Positions 9,001 to 16,988 are shown, numbered from the stretch's first letter. The stretch: 27,203 nucleotides of DNA from UBA4744 sp035282865 (GCA_035282865.1 DATEVB010000102.1:1-27203); one strand, 5' to 3'. Translations and numbers: made by a program. Notes: generated from the letters alone by a model not told the origin.

Positions 9001-9334
9001 TGTACTTGGCGAGCACACCTCGACGAGCCAGCTCGGTGGTGACGTTGAGAGCCGTCTGGCCTCCCAAGGTCGGAAGTAGTGCGTCCGGCCGCTCTTTGGC
9101 GATGATCGCCTCGACCGTCAGAGCCGTGATCGGCTCGATGTAGGTGGCATCGGCGAACTCGGGATCCGTCATGATGGTGGCCGGATTCGAGTTCACCAGC
9201 ACGACGCGAAACAGTTCCGAACGAAGCGCTTTGGCGGCCTGAGTACCCGAGTAGTCGAACTCTGCACCCTGGCCGATCACGATCGGCCCTGAACCGATCA
9301 ACAATATGGAGCTGAGATCGGATCGGCGTGGCAT
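6080..9334 (-). CDS. carB: Carbamoyl-phosphate synthase large subunit
   Basis: CarB makes carbamoyl phosphate from bicarbonate, ATP and the ammonia supplied by CarA. At 1084 residues it is full length, with two homologous ATP-grasp halves. The first begins LLIGSGPIVIGQGAEFDYSG and the second MILGSGPNRIGQGIEFDFC at about residue 560, followed by VNCNPETVSTDYD. A C-terminal MGS-like domain (from about residue 940, GFRLAATAGTARYL) is the usual allosteric site for UMP and ornithine. The ATG overlaps the carA stop as TGATG. The gene serves pyrimidine synthesis here; arginine genes are not in view. Confidence 0.98.
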   Translation of the reverse strand: MPRRSDLSSILLIGSGPIVIGQGAEFDYSGTQAAKALRSELFRVVLVNSNPATIMTDPEFADATYIEPITALTVEAIIAKERPDALLPTLGGQTALNVTTELARRGVLAKYNVELIGAGLEAIEAAEDRGRFKKLMEASGLAVPEGIYAHSLEEAVVAARRIGFPVMIRPSYILGGGGTGIAFNDEEFAIKARAGLVASPAGEILVEESIEGWKEYELEVMRDRSDNAVIVCSIENLDPMGVHTGDSITVAPIQTLSDPEYQEMRDEAIACLRAVGVETGGANVQFAVDPSTGRRLLIEMNPRVSRSSALASKATGFPIAKIAALLAVGYSLDEITNDVTGSTPASFEPALDYVAVKVPRFDFAKFPTASPTLGTSMRSVGEVMAIGRTFPEALQKGIRSLEVGRAGLNADPQEAGLRALDRTELLARCVVPTPDRLFVVAELLRRGEDPPSLAAATRLDLWFIDQIAQIIDVRAELEAAPPSTELLRHGKRHGFSDAQLAYLWGLTEAKVRDYRRRWHIDVTFKTVDTCAAEFEAGTPYLYSAYEDEDEVPASQRPSVMILGSGPNRIGQGIEFDFCCVHAAYALREAGYETIMVNCNPETVSTDYDTADRLYFEPLTVEDVLAIVERERPEAVIVQLGGQTPLNLARALEDAGVPIAGTSPTSIDTAEDRERFSELCRRLELRQPPHGVATSVEDAMRILEVIGLPALVRPSYVLGGRAMRVVYSREELGDYLHSTYGPAGLLGCDLTQAPLLIDRFLESATEVDVDAVYDGVELLVGGVMEHVEEAGVHSGDSACVVPPPTLPPNAHQEILAATERLAQALEVRGLINIQFAVKGEEVLILEANPRASRTVPFISKAAGVPIAKVAARVMMGATLEDLRHEGMLADPPGENLTGHFVAVKEAVLPWERFPEEDTVLGPEMKATGEVMGIGSDFGSAYGKALLGSGCRVPDGGVVFFSLADRDKPVGLAAAQAFSMLGFRLAATAGTARYLAHHGVASDIVAKVGEGPGDSVSRIESGQIALVVNTPRGRRARSDGSLIRAASRRRGIPCITTVPGALAVARSLQADDGAVHRVRSLQEWHR

Positions 9335-10464
9335 CAGCGTTGCTCGATGAGCTCGGCGAACCGGTCGAAATAGTGGAGAGCGTCGCGAGGCCCCGGGGCC
9401 GCTTCCGGGTGGTACTGGACCGAAAAGGCGTCGATCTCCCGGCAGGCCAGACCTTCCAGCGTCCCGTCGTTGAGATTTATGTGCGTCGCAACCACCTCAC
9501 CGAAATCAGTGGGGAAACGGTCGGTGGCCGGCAACACGGGAGCTGCCCCGTCGGCTCTGGCGGCGAGATCTACGGCGAATCCGTGGTTGTGGACCGTGAC
9601 CTCGATCCTTCCATCCACCAGTCTCTTCACCGGGTGGTTTCCGCCGTGGTGACCGAACGGCAGCTTGTAGGTGCCGGATCCAAGGGCCAGCCCCAGCACC
9701 TGATGACCCAGACAGATCCCCAGGATCGGAACCATGCCCAGCAGCGAGCGAACCGTGGAGATCGGCGACTGCAACGCGGCCGGGTCGCCCGGGCCGTTGG
9801 ACAGGAACACCCCGTCCGGTGATTCGTCGAGAATCGCCTCGGCAGGCGTCTCGAGCGGGACGACCTTCACCTCCAGGCCCCGCCGTGCCAGTTCACCGAC
9901 GATGGAACGTTTGATGCCCAGGTCGAGTGCAACGACCTTCCCACGCCGCACTCCAACGGCGGGCTGCAACCAGGGTTGCCGGGTGGTCACGCTGCTGGCC
10001 AGGTCTCGCCCTTCCATGGTGGGAGCGGCCGCGGCCAGCTCGTGCAGCTCGGTTGCGTCGATGTCGGTGCCGATGGCCAACTGCATCGCTCCGGCCGACC
10101 GGATATGCCGGGTCAACCTTCGTGTGTCGATACCGGTCAGAGCGACTATCCCGCCGGCCCGGAGCAACTCGACCAGCGAACCTTCTGCTCGCCAGCCTGA
10201 GTAGCGACCAGCCATCGATCGCACGATCAAACCTGCCACCGCCGGCGTGAGGGACTGGTCGTCCCGGCCGGTCACCCCGTAATTCCCGATGTGGGGCGTC
10301 GTCATGACCACCACCTGGCCGGCGTACGAGGGATCCGTCAGCACCTCCTGGTAACCGCTCATCGACGTGTTGAAGATCACCTCGCCCAGGCTCACTCCTT
10401 CTTCGCCTACCGACCATCCCCGAAAGACCTCGCCGTCGGCAGTGACGGCCAGGCCTTCTTTCAT
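9334..10464 (-). CDS. carA: Carbamoyl-phosphate synthase small (glutaminase) subunit
   Basis: CarA hydrolyses glutamine and channels ammonia to CarB. The 376-residue protein has the N-terminal CPSase domain (FNTSMSGYQEVLTDPSYAGQ, TPHIGNYG) and a class I glutamine amidotransferase domain. The catalytic triad is Cys251 in GICLGHQ with His352 and Glu354 in QYHPEAAPGP; FLSNGPGDP forms the oxyanion region. The ATG overlaps the pyrC stop as ATGA, and carB follows with a TGATG overlap, so the two subunits are translationally coupled. Confidence 0.98.
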   Translation of the reverse strand: MKEGLAVTADGEVFRGWSVGEEGVSLGEVIFNTSMSGYQEVLTDPSYAGQVVVMTTPHIGNYGVTGRDDQSLTPAVAGLIVRSMAGRYSGWRAEGSLVELLRAGGIVALTGIDTRRLTRHIRSAGAMQLAIGTDIDATELHELAAAAPTMEGRDLASSVTTRQPWLQPAVGVRRGKVVALDLGIKRSIVGELARRGLEVKVVPLETPAEAILDESPDGVFLSNGPGDPAALQSPISTVRSLLGMVPILGICLGHQVLGLALGSGTYKLPFGHHGGNHPVKRLVDGRIEVTVHNHGFAVDLAARADGAAPVLPATDRFPTDFGEVVATHINLNDGTLEGLACREIDAFSVQYHPEAAPGPRDALHYFDRFAELIEQR

Positions 10465-11732
10465 CGCTGCACCTTGCCGTCCCGGTAGGTGACCCGGCCG
10501 TCATACATAGTTGCCAGTACCCGTCCCTGCAATGGCCTACCGATGAAAGGCGAGTTGTCGGCCCGCGATACGAATACGTCCGGGGTCCAGGCGGCCGTCG
10601 GATCGAAAACGACCAGGTTGGCTCTTGCGCCGGGTTCGAGCCATCGACCGTGGCTGTTCAGCCCGCCGATGTGTGCCGGAGCGATCGACATGCGCTGAAA
10701 GAACAGAACCGGGTCCAGCCCGACTGCCGTGTTGACCACCGCCGCGGCGGTCTCGAGACCGATGATGCCACGAGGAGCCTCCTCAAACGGGACATCTTTC
10801 TCGTGGGCGGCATGCGGGGCATGGTCGGTTGCGACCACGTCGATGGTTCCGTCAACGAGCCCGATCCGAACGGCTTCCACGTCTGCCGGTCGGCGAAGAG
10901 GAGGGTACATCTTGACGTCCGGGTTCATGCGTTCGACCTCACGATGATCGAGCATGAGGTGGTGGGGGGTTGCTTCTGCGGTCACGGGCAACCCTTCCGC
11001 CTTGGCTTTCCTAACCAGTTCGACGGTGCCGGCGGTCGAAACGTGCTGGACGTGATAGCGAACCCCGGACAACCGCACCAGGGCCAGATCGCGGGCAACC
11101 ACGATCTCTTCCCCACCGGCAGGCAAACCGGCCATGCCGAGCCGCGAGGAAACGCTTCCCTCGTGCATGTGCCCGCCTCTCGTCAGTCCCGCGTCCTCCG
11201 GGTGCTGGGCGATCACACCGCCGATCTCGGCCACGTACTCCATGGCCCTGAGCAGGAGCCCGGCATCCTCAACGGAATCACCGTCGTCGGAGAACATCCT
11301 CACACCGGCGGCCCACAACTCGTCGAGATGAGCGAGTTTCTTGCCTTCCCTCCCCATGGTGATGGCCCCGGCCGGGACGACTTCGACCAAGCCTTCCTCC
11401 CGGCCGCGCTCGAGCACAAAACGGGCGAGGTGTCCGGCATCGATCGCCGGATCGGTGTTGGGCATCACCACAACGGCGCTGAAGCCGCCGGCGGCGGCCG
11501 CCGCCGAACCACTGCCGATGTCCTCTTTCCACTCCTGGCCGGGTTCGCGGAAATGCACATGGAGGTCGACAAAACCGGGACCGATCAGGCTCCCCGCACA
11601 GTCGATGATGTCGCCCGTCGTGTCCAGGCCCCTCCCGATCTGTGCCACCGCCCCGTCCCTGATCAGAATGTCTTCCTCGACCGGGCCGTCCGGTGTCACG
11701 ATCCTTCCGTTGGCGAACAGGGTCTCACGCAT
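10461..11732 (-). CDS. pyrC: Dihydroorotase, type I
   Basis: PyrC cyclises carbamoyl aspartate to dihydroorotate. It is an amidohydrolase of about 423 residues. The metal ligands are visible in DLHVHFREPG (His59 and His61, counted from the ATG at 11735), FSDDG near 149-153 (bridging Asp, as in type I enzymes without a carboxylated lysine), IAQHPED, YHVQHVST and VATDHAPH (Asp304). Two ATG codons lie side by side inside the last pyrB codons. The second (11732) has the better distance to GGGAGG and is used here. Type I dihydroorotases often form a complex with PyrB, which precedes it. Confidence 0.96.
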   Translation of the reverse strand: MRETLFANGRIVTPDGPVEEDILIRDGAVAQIGRGLDTTGDIIDCAGSLIGPGFVDLHVHFREPGQEWKEDIGSGSAAAAAGGFSAVVVMPNTDPAIDAGHLARFVLERGREEGLVEVVPAGAITMGREGKKLAHLDELWAAGVRMFSDDGDSVEDAGLLLRAMEYVAEIGGVIAQHPEDAGLTRGGHMHEGSVSSRLGMAGLPAGGEEIVVARDLALVRLSGVRYHVQHVSTAGTVELVRKAKAEGLPVTAEATPHHLMLDHREVERMNPDVKMYPPLRRPADVEAVRIGLVDGTIDVVATDHAPHAAHEKDVPFEEAPRGIIGLETAAAVVNTAVGLDPVLFFQRMSIAPAHIGGLNSHGRWLEPGARANLVVFDPTAAWTPDVFVSRADNSPFIGRPLQGRVLATMYDGRVTYRDGKVQR

Positions 11733-12642
11733 CATGAACCTCCCCTCCCAGCAGTCTGAACAGGACCGCCATTCGCACTGCCACCCCGTTGGCCACCTGC
11801 TCGAGGATCCTGGCTCTTGGATGGTCGGCGACTTCCGGGGCGATCTCGACCCCCCGGTTCATCGGACCCGGGTGCATGACGATCGCGTTCTCCTGCAAAC
11901 GGTCGAACCGTTGGCGGGTCATGCCGAATCTGCTCACGTACTCGGGAAGCGAAGGAAAGACCGAAGCACCTCCCCGTTCGGCCTGGATGCGCAGCAAGTA
12001 GATGACGTCCACGTCGAGCACGTCGTCGATCGATCCGGCCACTTTGACCGGCCATCCGTCCAGATCGACCGGCAGCAGAGTCGAGGGCGCTACCAGGGTC
12101 ACCTCCGCTCCGAGCGTGCTGAAGGTCGAGATGTCCGAACGGGCCACTCTCGAATGCCGGATGTCCCCCACGATTGCGATCTGCAGCCCGTCGAGTGTCC
12201 CGAAGTGCTGGCGGACGGTGAGCGCATCGAGCAACGCCTGGGTCGGGTGCTGATGAGCCCCATCGCCGGCATTCACGACCGGCAATCCTGTCCAATCGGC
12301 GATGCGCCACTGCGCTCCGGTGGACTTGTGCCGCACCACCAGAGCATCAGCGCCCATCGCCTTGATGGTCAGCGCCGTGTCCTTGAGGCTTTCCCCCTTG
12401 CTGAGCGACGACGTAGACGGGGAGAAACTCATGGTGTCGGCCGAGAGCGCTTTGGCGGCCCGCTCGAACGACAGCCTGGTTCGGGTCGACGCCTCAAAGA
12501 AGAGCATGGCGATCGTCTTCCCTCGCAGGGCGGGGACCTTGGGAATCGGTCGTCCGAGCACTTCCACGAATTCATCTGACAAGTCCAGCAACGATTCGAG
12601 GTTGTCCCGGCTCACATTGTCGGTGGTCAGGAAATGCTTCAT
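11725..12642 (-). CDS. pyrB: Aspartate carbamoyltransferase catalytic subunit
   Basis: PyrB condenses carbamoyl phosphate with aspartate. The 305-residue protein shows the carbamoyl phosphate loop FFEASTRTRLSFE (STRTR at 52-56), SLSKGESLKD, HQHPTQALLDAL, YLLRIQAER and MHPGPMNRGVE. No PyrI regulatory subunit is present, consistent with control by PyrR. The ATG at 12642 overlaps the pyrR TGA as ATGA and has GAGGAG at good distance. A TTG 18 bases upstream is in frame but less likely. Confidence 0.97.
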   Translation of the reverse strand: MKHFLTTDNVSRDNLESLLDLSDEFVEVLGRPIPKVPALRGKTIAMLFFEASTRTRLSFERAAKALSADTMSFSPSTSSLSKGESLKDTALTIKAMGADALVVRHKSTGAQWRIADWTGLPVVNAGDGAHQHPTQALLDALTVRQHFGTLDGLQIAIVGDIRHSRVARSDISTFSTLGAEVTLVAPSTLLPVDLDGWPVKVAGSIDDVLDVDVIYLLRIQAERGGASVFPSLPEYVSRFGMTRQRFDRLQENAIVMHPGPMNRGVEIAPEVADHPRARILEQVANGVAVRMAVLFRLLGGEVHDA

Positions 12643-13166
12643 GCTTTCTCCTCGATCCAAATGCCTTCCTTGCCGTCGGTCTCTTGGAGCTGCACGGTCA
12701 CCCGTTGGCCCGAAGACGTTGGCAGGTTCTTTCCGACGAAATCGGGGCGGATCGGCAGTTGCCGGTGCCCCCGGTCGACCAAAACGGCCAGCTGTACCGC
12801 CCGGGGGCGCCCCAGGTCGGTGAGGGCGTCGAGCGCAGCCCGGATGGTTCGACCCGTGTACAGGACGTCATCCACGAGGACGACAATCCGGTCGGTTACA
12901 TCCTCCGGCATGGCGGTTGCACCAAGTTCGGTGGTCGGCCGGCGATCGAGGTCATCGCGATAGAGCCCGATATCGAGTGTTCCCACCGGCACCTTGACGT
13001 TCTCGTACTCGTCGATAGCCCGACCGAGGCGCTCGGCCAGGGGTACCCCCCGGGTATGGATCCCGACCAGGATGACCTGGGCGGCGCCTTTGTTACGCTC
13101 CAAAATCTCGTGAGCAACCCTGCGGAGCGCCCGATCGATCTCCTCAGCCTCCATCACCTGTGTCAC
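12639..13166 (-). CDS. pyrR: PyrR, pyr mRNA-binding attenuation regulator
   Basis: PyrR is related to uracil phosphoribosyltransferase and binds pyr leader RNA when UMP or UTP is plentiful. The PRPP-binding motif VVLVDDVLYTGRT is at residues 95-107, with VGIHTRGVPLAERL and VGTLDIGLYRDDL before it. The GTG at 13166 is chosen because the stop of a leader peptide overlaps it (GTGA). An ATG four codons further in is an alternative. It heads the UMP operon and follows a leader with a PyrR-binding loop and terminator, so it probably controls its own operon. Confidence 0.97.
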   Translation of the reverse strand: MTQVMEAEEIDRALRRVAHEILERNKGAAQVILVGIHTRGVPLAERLGRAIDEYENVKVPVGTLDIGLYRDDLDRRPTTELGATAMPEDVTDRIVVLVDDVLYTGRTIRAALDALTDLGRPRAVQLAVLVDRGHRQLPIRPDFVGKNLPTSSGQRVTVQLQETDGKEGIWIEEKA

Positions 13167-13234
13167 GTTTCAACCCCCTGCCCGCACACAAAAAAAACCG
13201 CCCGGCGGGCGGCGTACGAAAGTGATCTGAACAT
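13163..13234 (-). CDS. pyr operon leader peptide (23 residues)
   Basis: This short ORF starts at an ATG six bases after AAGGAG and reads MFRSLSYAARR, then AVFFVCGQGVET. Its codons run directly through the terminator hairpin and its T-run (encoding AVFF). Its TGA overlaps the pyrR GTG as GTGA. The SD is the 3' arm of the PyrR-binding loop. A ribosome on this ORF would break the terminator and deliver ribosomes to pyrR; PyrR bound to the loop would hide the SD. That mechanism is inferred from the layout. The peptide itself probably has no function after translation. Confidence 0.72.
   Translation of the reverse strand: MFRSLSYAARRAVFFVCGQGVET
13190..13212 (-). terminator. Intrinsic terminator (attenuator) of the pyr leader
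   Basis: On the minus strand CCGCCC-GCC-GGGCGG forms a six-base-pair stem and is followed at once by eight T. It lies between the PyrR-binding loop and pyrR, inside the leader peptide ORF. Its position and form are those of a regulated attenuator rather than an end-of-operon terminator. Confidence 0.85.
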
Positions 13235-13240
13235 GCTCGG

Positions 13241-13276
13241 CTCCTTCCCGGCCTCACAGGACCGGCGTTTAAAGGA
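13241..13276 (-). promoter_or_regulatory. PyrR-binding loop RNA
   Basis: The leader RNA reads TCCTTTAAACG, then CCGGTCC-TGTGA-GGCCGG, then GAAGGAG. UCCUU pairs with AAGGA as lower stem. CCGG and CC pair with GG and CCGG as upper stem, around a UGUGA loop. The TTTAA and the CC-UGUGA-GG tip are the conserved features of PyrR-binding loops in Bacillus and actinobacteria. The AAGGAG at 13241-13246 doubles as SD for the leader peptide. Confidence 0.85.
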
Positions 13277-13286
13277 CGTTGCCGGC

Positions 13287-13292
13287 AGCGTA
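13287..13292 (-). promoter_or_regulatory. Likely -10 box of the pyr operon
   Basis: TACGCT in the nusB-pyrR gap would start transcription near 13280, a few bases before the PyrR-binding loop. No good -35 is visible. The same TACGCT appears as -10 upstream of pilM. Confidence 0.45.
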
Positions 13293-13300
13293 GCACACGA

Positions 13301-13726
13301 TCAAGGAGACGGCGGGTTTCCGGCTTCGGGGAGCCCGGCGGGACGTTCCACCCCGGCCAGCTTGGAGAGAATCCCGTTGACGAAAGCCCCGCTGCGCTCC
13401 GTCGAGTACACCCGGGCGAGGCGAACTGCTTCGGAAACCACCACCGCCATCGGCGTCTTTGGCTCGTAGCGAAGCTCATACAGGCCCAGCCGTAGGATGG
13501 CCCGGTCGACGGGAGGCATGCGGGCAACCCGCCAGCGGGTCGAAACCGTGTCAATCGCAACGTCCAGGTCCTCGAGATGGTCTCCAACCCCTTGAATGAG
13601 CCGGGCCGCCTTGGCAGGGAGGCTCGGGTCGATCTCGGGACGATGGAGCCCCCTTTGGTCGGCCTCATAGAGGGCGGTCAGAGCGAGATCACGAGGCTCC
13701 CGGGGCGGGTCTTCCGGGGTGTTCAC
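13301..13726 (-). CDS. nusB: Transcription antitermination factor NusB
   Basis: NusB pairs with ribosomal protein S10 and binds boxA RNA to keep RNA polymerase elongating through rRNA operons. The 141-residue protein is helical and shows the family core: REPRDLALTALYEAD, RWRVARMPPVDRAILRLGLYELRY, VVVSEAVRLARVY and GAFVNGILSKL. The GTG start overlaps the efp stop as GTGA. The pair efp-nusB ahead of pyrR is a conserved actinobacterial order. Confidence 0.95.
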   Translation of the reverse strand: MNTPEDPPREPRDLALTALYEADQRGLHRPEIDPSLPAKAARLIQGVGDHLEDLDVAIDTVSTRWRVARMPPVDRAILRLGLYELRYEPKTPMAVVVSEAVRLARVYSTERSGAFVNGILSKLAGVERPAGLPEAGNPPSP

Positions 13727-14280
13727 ACGCGAGTGAGATATTCGCCGCTGCGGGTATCGACCTTGATCACATCCCCCTCTTCGACAAACAGCGGCGCCTG
13801 CACCAAGAGTCCGGTCGCCACCGTCACCGGCTTGGTGGCTCCCGATACACGATCACCCTTGACTCCGGGTTCGGCTTTGACCACTTCGAGTTCGACGGAG
13901 GCGGGCAATTCGACGGCGATCGCTTTGCCCCGGTACATGTGCAGCAGGGCCGTCATCCCGTCAACGAGATAATGGGCCGCATCCCCGACATCGTCGGCCG
14001 GGACGGCGAACTGGCTGTAGGTTTCGAGGTCCATGAAATGAAACCCCAGATCGTCTCGATAGAGGAACTGGTGGTCTCGCCGGTCGATTACCGCTTGCTC
14101 CACCGACTCGCCGGCCCGGAAAGTTCGGTCTACGACCGCCCCCGAGTCGAGGTTCTTGAGCTTCATCCTCACGAACGCCCTACCCTTTCCCGGCTTGACG
14201 TGCTGGTAGTCGATGATGCTGAAGAGCCCTTCGGGGAGGTCGAGGGCCATCCCGGGGCGAGCTTCGTTGGTTGAGATCAT
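13723..14280 (-). CDS. efp: Translation elongation factor P
   Basis: EF-P relieves ribosomes stalled at polyproline. It has 185 residues with the KOW-like N-terminal domain and two OB-like domains. Lys32 in VKPGKGRAF is the tip residue that enters the peptidyl-transferase centre. The C-terminal TGLLVQAPLFVEEGDVIKVDTRSGEYLTRV is typical. The ATG at 14280 is preceded by AAAGGAG seven bases upstream; an in-frame upstream extension (to 14388) would overlap aroB and lacks family similarity. No aroQ or pepQ lies between aroB and efp, although these genes are often found there in actinobacteria. Confidence 0.97.
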   Translation of the reverse strand: MISTNEARPGMALDLPEGLFSIIDYQHVKPGKGRAFVRMKLKNLDSGAVVDRTFRAGESVEQAVIDRRDHQFLYRDDLGFHFMDLETYSQFAVPADDVGDAAHYLVDGMTALLHMYRGKAIAVELPASVELEVVKAEPGVKGDRVSGATKPVTVATGLLVQAPLFVEEGDVIKVDTRSGEYLTRV

Positions 14281-14314
14281 GCGGTGGCTCCTTTCGGGGG
14301 GAGTGTATCGCCCG

Positions 14315-15340
14315 TCAGGTGATGCCGATGCTGGAGAGGCCAACATCGATGGCTTGGGCAGATACAGAGATGACAACCGGCTCACCAATAGATCTCAGGA
14401 GCACCATGCGCACACCCGTGGCGTCGCGTTTCTTGTCTTGGGCGAGTACTTCGAGCACCCGGCGGCGGGTCGGGCCGTCGACTCGAACCGGCAGGCCGAG
14501 CCCGACGATGGCGTTCCGCTGGCGGGTGGCGGCTTCGAAGCCGACCAGATCTTCAGCGATCCGCCCGGCTGCCGTCATGCCGACCGCCACCGCGTGGCCG
14601 TGCGGGATACCGGCCGAAATCTCAACGGCGTGGCCGATCGTGTGGCCGTAGTTGAGGTTCGCCCGGACCCCCGCCTCTCGGAAGTCCTGATTGACGAGCG
14701 CCGCTTTGACCGCCACCGCTTTCGGCACAACCACGTCGAGATCAACCTCCAGGCCGGCGGACTCGATGTAGGAGAACAACGAAGCGTCGCCTATCAACCC
14801 GGCCTTCAATGCTTCTGCCAGACCGTCTCGTCTCAACTCGGTTGGCAGCTCATCGAGGACATCGAGGTCGATCACGACCCGGGTCGGGTGGTGAAACGCC
14901 CCCACCAGGTTCTTCCCGCCCAAGTTGACCCCGGTCTTACCCCCGATCGCCGCGTCGACCGCCCCCAACAAGGTGGTGGGGATATGCACGACTTCGATGC
15001 CCCGCAGGTAGGTGGCCGCAACGAACCCGGCCAGATCGGTCACAGAACCGCCCCCGACCCCGACGATGGTGTCGTGGCGGCCGATCCCCACCTCCGCCAG
15101 CCATGTATAGGCGGCCTGGGCGACTGCCAGGGTCTTCGCAGCCTCACCATCCGGCAACACCATCTGGTGTGCGTCGACGGAGGACGACCCGATCGCCATC
15201 ATCTCGGCGATGTGACGGGCGCCCGGTTGGGTGAACACGGCCACCTTCTCTCGATCGGGTCGAGCCGGCAGGACGTCCCCCTGCACGAGCCCGCGATCGA
15301 TGACGATTTCGGATTGTTGGTCGATCAGGAGCCGTTCCAC
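14315..15340 (-). CDS. aroB: 3-dehydroquinate synthase
   Basis: AroB turns DAHP into 3-dehydroquinate, using NAD and a divalent metal. The 341-residue protein contains VGVGGGSVTDLAGFVAATYLRG (NAD binding), PTTLLGAVDAAIGGKTGVN, NYGHTIGHAVE and GHAVAVGM (metal-binding His and Glu region). The GTG start lies 16 bases inside the aroK 3' end, so the two are coupled. A shikimate operon partner, aroQ (dehydroquinase), is not found in the window. Confidence 0.96.
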   Translation of the reverse strand: MERLLIDQQSEIVIDRGLVQGDVLPARPDREKVAVFTQPGARHIAEMMAIGSSSVDAHQMVLPDGEAAKTLAVAQAAYTWLAEVGIGRHDTIVGVGGGSVTDLAGFVAATYLRGIEVVHIPTTLLGAVDAAIGGKTGVNLGGKNLVGAFHHPTRVVIDLDVLDELPTELRRDGLAEALKAGLIGDASLFSYIESAGLEVDLDVVVPKAVAVKAALVNQDFREAGVRANLNYGHTIGHAVEISAGIPHGHAVAVGMTAAGRIAEDLVGFEAATRQRNAIVGLGLPVRVDGPTRRRVLEVLAQDKKRDATGVRMVLLRSIGEPVVISVSAQAIDVGLSSIGIT

Positions 15341-15837
15341 AGCAACACCACCTCTCGAGCTACGTCGCCTGGTTCCTTGGCGCTGGTGTCGACTCTGTGG
15401 TGGGCGGCATCGGCATAGGCCGGGCTCCGTTCGGCCAGCAAATCGGCCACACGCCGGTCGGTCTGCCGGTTGAAGAGCAGTGGCCGGGCCGGGGCGTCTC
15501 CCAGCCGGGCGGCCAGCTCCTCATATCCTGCGGTCAACCAGACGACCACACCGTTGCTGCGCATCGCGGCCACGTTGTCCGGTCGGAGCACCACCCCGCC
15601 ACCGGTTGCGACCACGCAGTCCCGACCTGTCGCAACGATGCGGTCGATCTGCTCGCTTTCGAGGTCCCGGAACGTCTCCTCGCCCTCGGTTTCCCAAATG
15701 GATGCGATCGTTCGACCGTTCTCGGCTTCGATGCGCGAGTCGGTATCGATGAAGGGAAGGCCCACCCGGCGAGCGATGAGCGCACCAACCGTTGTCTTCC
15801 CCGACCCCATCATGCCGACCAGCCACAAGGCTCGCAT
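15325..15837 (-). CDS. aroK: Shikimate kinase
   Basis: AroK phosphorylates shikimate at the 3-hydroxyl. The 170-residue protein has the P-loop GMMGSGKTT at 8-16, Asp33 in FIDTDSRIE and Arg57 in ETFRDLE for shikimate, the GGG turn at 79-81 and the lid ARPLLFNRQTDRRVADLLAER. The ATG overlaps the aroC TGA as TGATG. A longer in-frame extension inside aroC has no similarity to the family and was not used. Confidence 0.96.
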   Translation of the reverse strand: MRALWLVGMMGSGKTTVGALIARRVGLPFIDTDSRIEAENGRTIASIWETEGEETFRDLESEQIDRIVATGRDCVVATGGGVVLRPDNVAAMRSNGVVVWLTAGYEELAARLGDAPARPLLFNRQTDRRVADLLAERSPAYADAAHHRVDTSAKEPGDVAREVVLLWNGS

Positions 15838-16988
15838 CAGAACGTCGCGAGTCGAGTTCGGTACGCCTCGACGGCCCCAACCAGATCGGCCACCGTGTCT
15901 CCTCCGAATTTTCGCAGCACTTCTCCCGCCAGCACGTAGGCCACCATGTGCTCCGCCACCACGCCTGCGGCGGGCACCGCACAGACGTCCGATCGCTCCC
16001 GGAAGGCATCGGCCGGCTCCTTGGTGGCAACGTCGACGCTCTGCAGCGGACGCATCAATGTCGAGATCGGCTTCATCGCCGCCCGCATCCGCAACGTCTG
16101 GCCGGTGCTGATCCCACCCTCCAGACCCCCGGCCCGGTCTGATGCCCGTACGAATTGCCCGCCTGTGAAGCCGATTTCGTCGTGCGCTTCGGACCCCGAT
16201 CGTGCCGCCGAAGCCAGCCCATCTCCCATTTCGACGGCCTTGATACCCGGGATCGACATCAGTGCGCCTGCCAGTTGCGCATCGAGACGCCGGTCCCAAT
16301 GAACGTGGCTGCCGAGCCCCGGCGGAGCACCGAAGACAAGCACCTCTACCACTCCTCCGAGTGTGTCACGATTGGCCTTGGCTTGTTCAATGGCTTCGGT
16401 CATCGCTTGTTCGGCTTCTCTGGCGAAGACCCGCACGGGCGAATCGTCGATGGCAGCCAGGTCGCCGGGACCGGGAGCCGTACCGTGCGGAATCGCAATC
16501 GGGCCGATGGCCACCACGTGGCTGAGAACGGAGATATCCACCCGGTGAAGAAGCTGGCCGGCCGCATACCCGGCGACCGTGCGAGCGGCCGTCTCCCGGG
16601 CCGAGGCTCTTTCGAGGATGTCGCGGGCGTCGTGGGTGTCGTACTTGAGCATCCCGGGCAGGTCGGCGTGACCGGGACGGGGTGTCGCCATCACCCGTTT
16701 CGGCTCGCCCGGCTGCGGGGACATCTCCTCTGCCCACCTGTCCCACTCGGTGTTGCGGATAACCACCGCCAGAGGGCTACCGAGGGTTCGACCGTGTCGA
16801 ACACCGGCCAGGATCTCCAGCCGGTCCTGTTCGATCTGCATTCGCCTTCCCCGGCCGAAGCCCAACCGGCGCCGTCCCAGCTGGGTGGCGATGTCTTCGG
16901 ATCGGATCTCGAGTCCGGCCGGCAGACCCTCGACGATGGTGACCAACCCCGGGCCGTGTGACTCGCCTGCGGTGAGGAAACGCAACAT
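15837..16988 (-). CDS. aroC: Chorismate synthase
   Basis: AroC forms chorismate from EPSP with reduced FMN, the last common step of aromatic synthesis. The 383-residue protein shows the three family signatures: GESHGPGLVTIVEGLPAG at the start, ERASARETAARTVAG in the middle and RSDVCAVPAAGVVAEH near the end, plus GGLEGGISTGQ. Only 40 bases separate it from the pilus genes upstream. No clear SD precedes its ATG, so it may be read from a leaderless or very short-leader transcript; this is only a guess. Confidence 0.97.
   Translation of the reverse strand: MLRFLTAGESHGPGLVTIVEGLPAGLEIRSEDIATQLGRRRLGFGRGRRMQIEQDRLEILAGVRHGRTLGSPLAVVIRNTEWDRWAEEMSPQPGEPKRVMATPRPGHADLPGMLKYDTHDARDILERASARETAARTVAGYAAGQLLHRVDISVLSHVVAIGPIAIPHGTAPGPGDLAAIDDSPVRVFAREAEQAMTEAIEQAKANRDTLGGVVEVLVFGAPPGLGSHVHWDRRLDAQLAGALMSIPGIKAVEMGDGLASAARSGSEAHDEIGFTGGQFVRASDRAGGLEGGISTGQTLRMRAAMKPISTLMRPLQSVDVATKEPADAFRERSDVCAVPAAGVVAEHMVAYVLAGEVLRKFGGDTVADLVGAVEAYRTRLATF

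Noticed and set aside
14281..14388. N-terminal extension of efp
   Set aside because: It overlaps aroB, lies before a strong SD and ATG at 14280, and has no similarity to EF-P.
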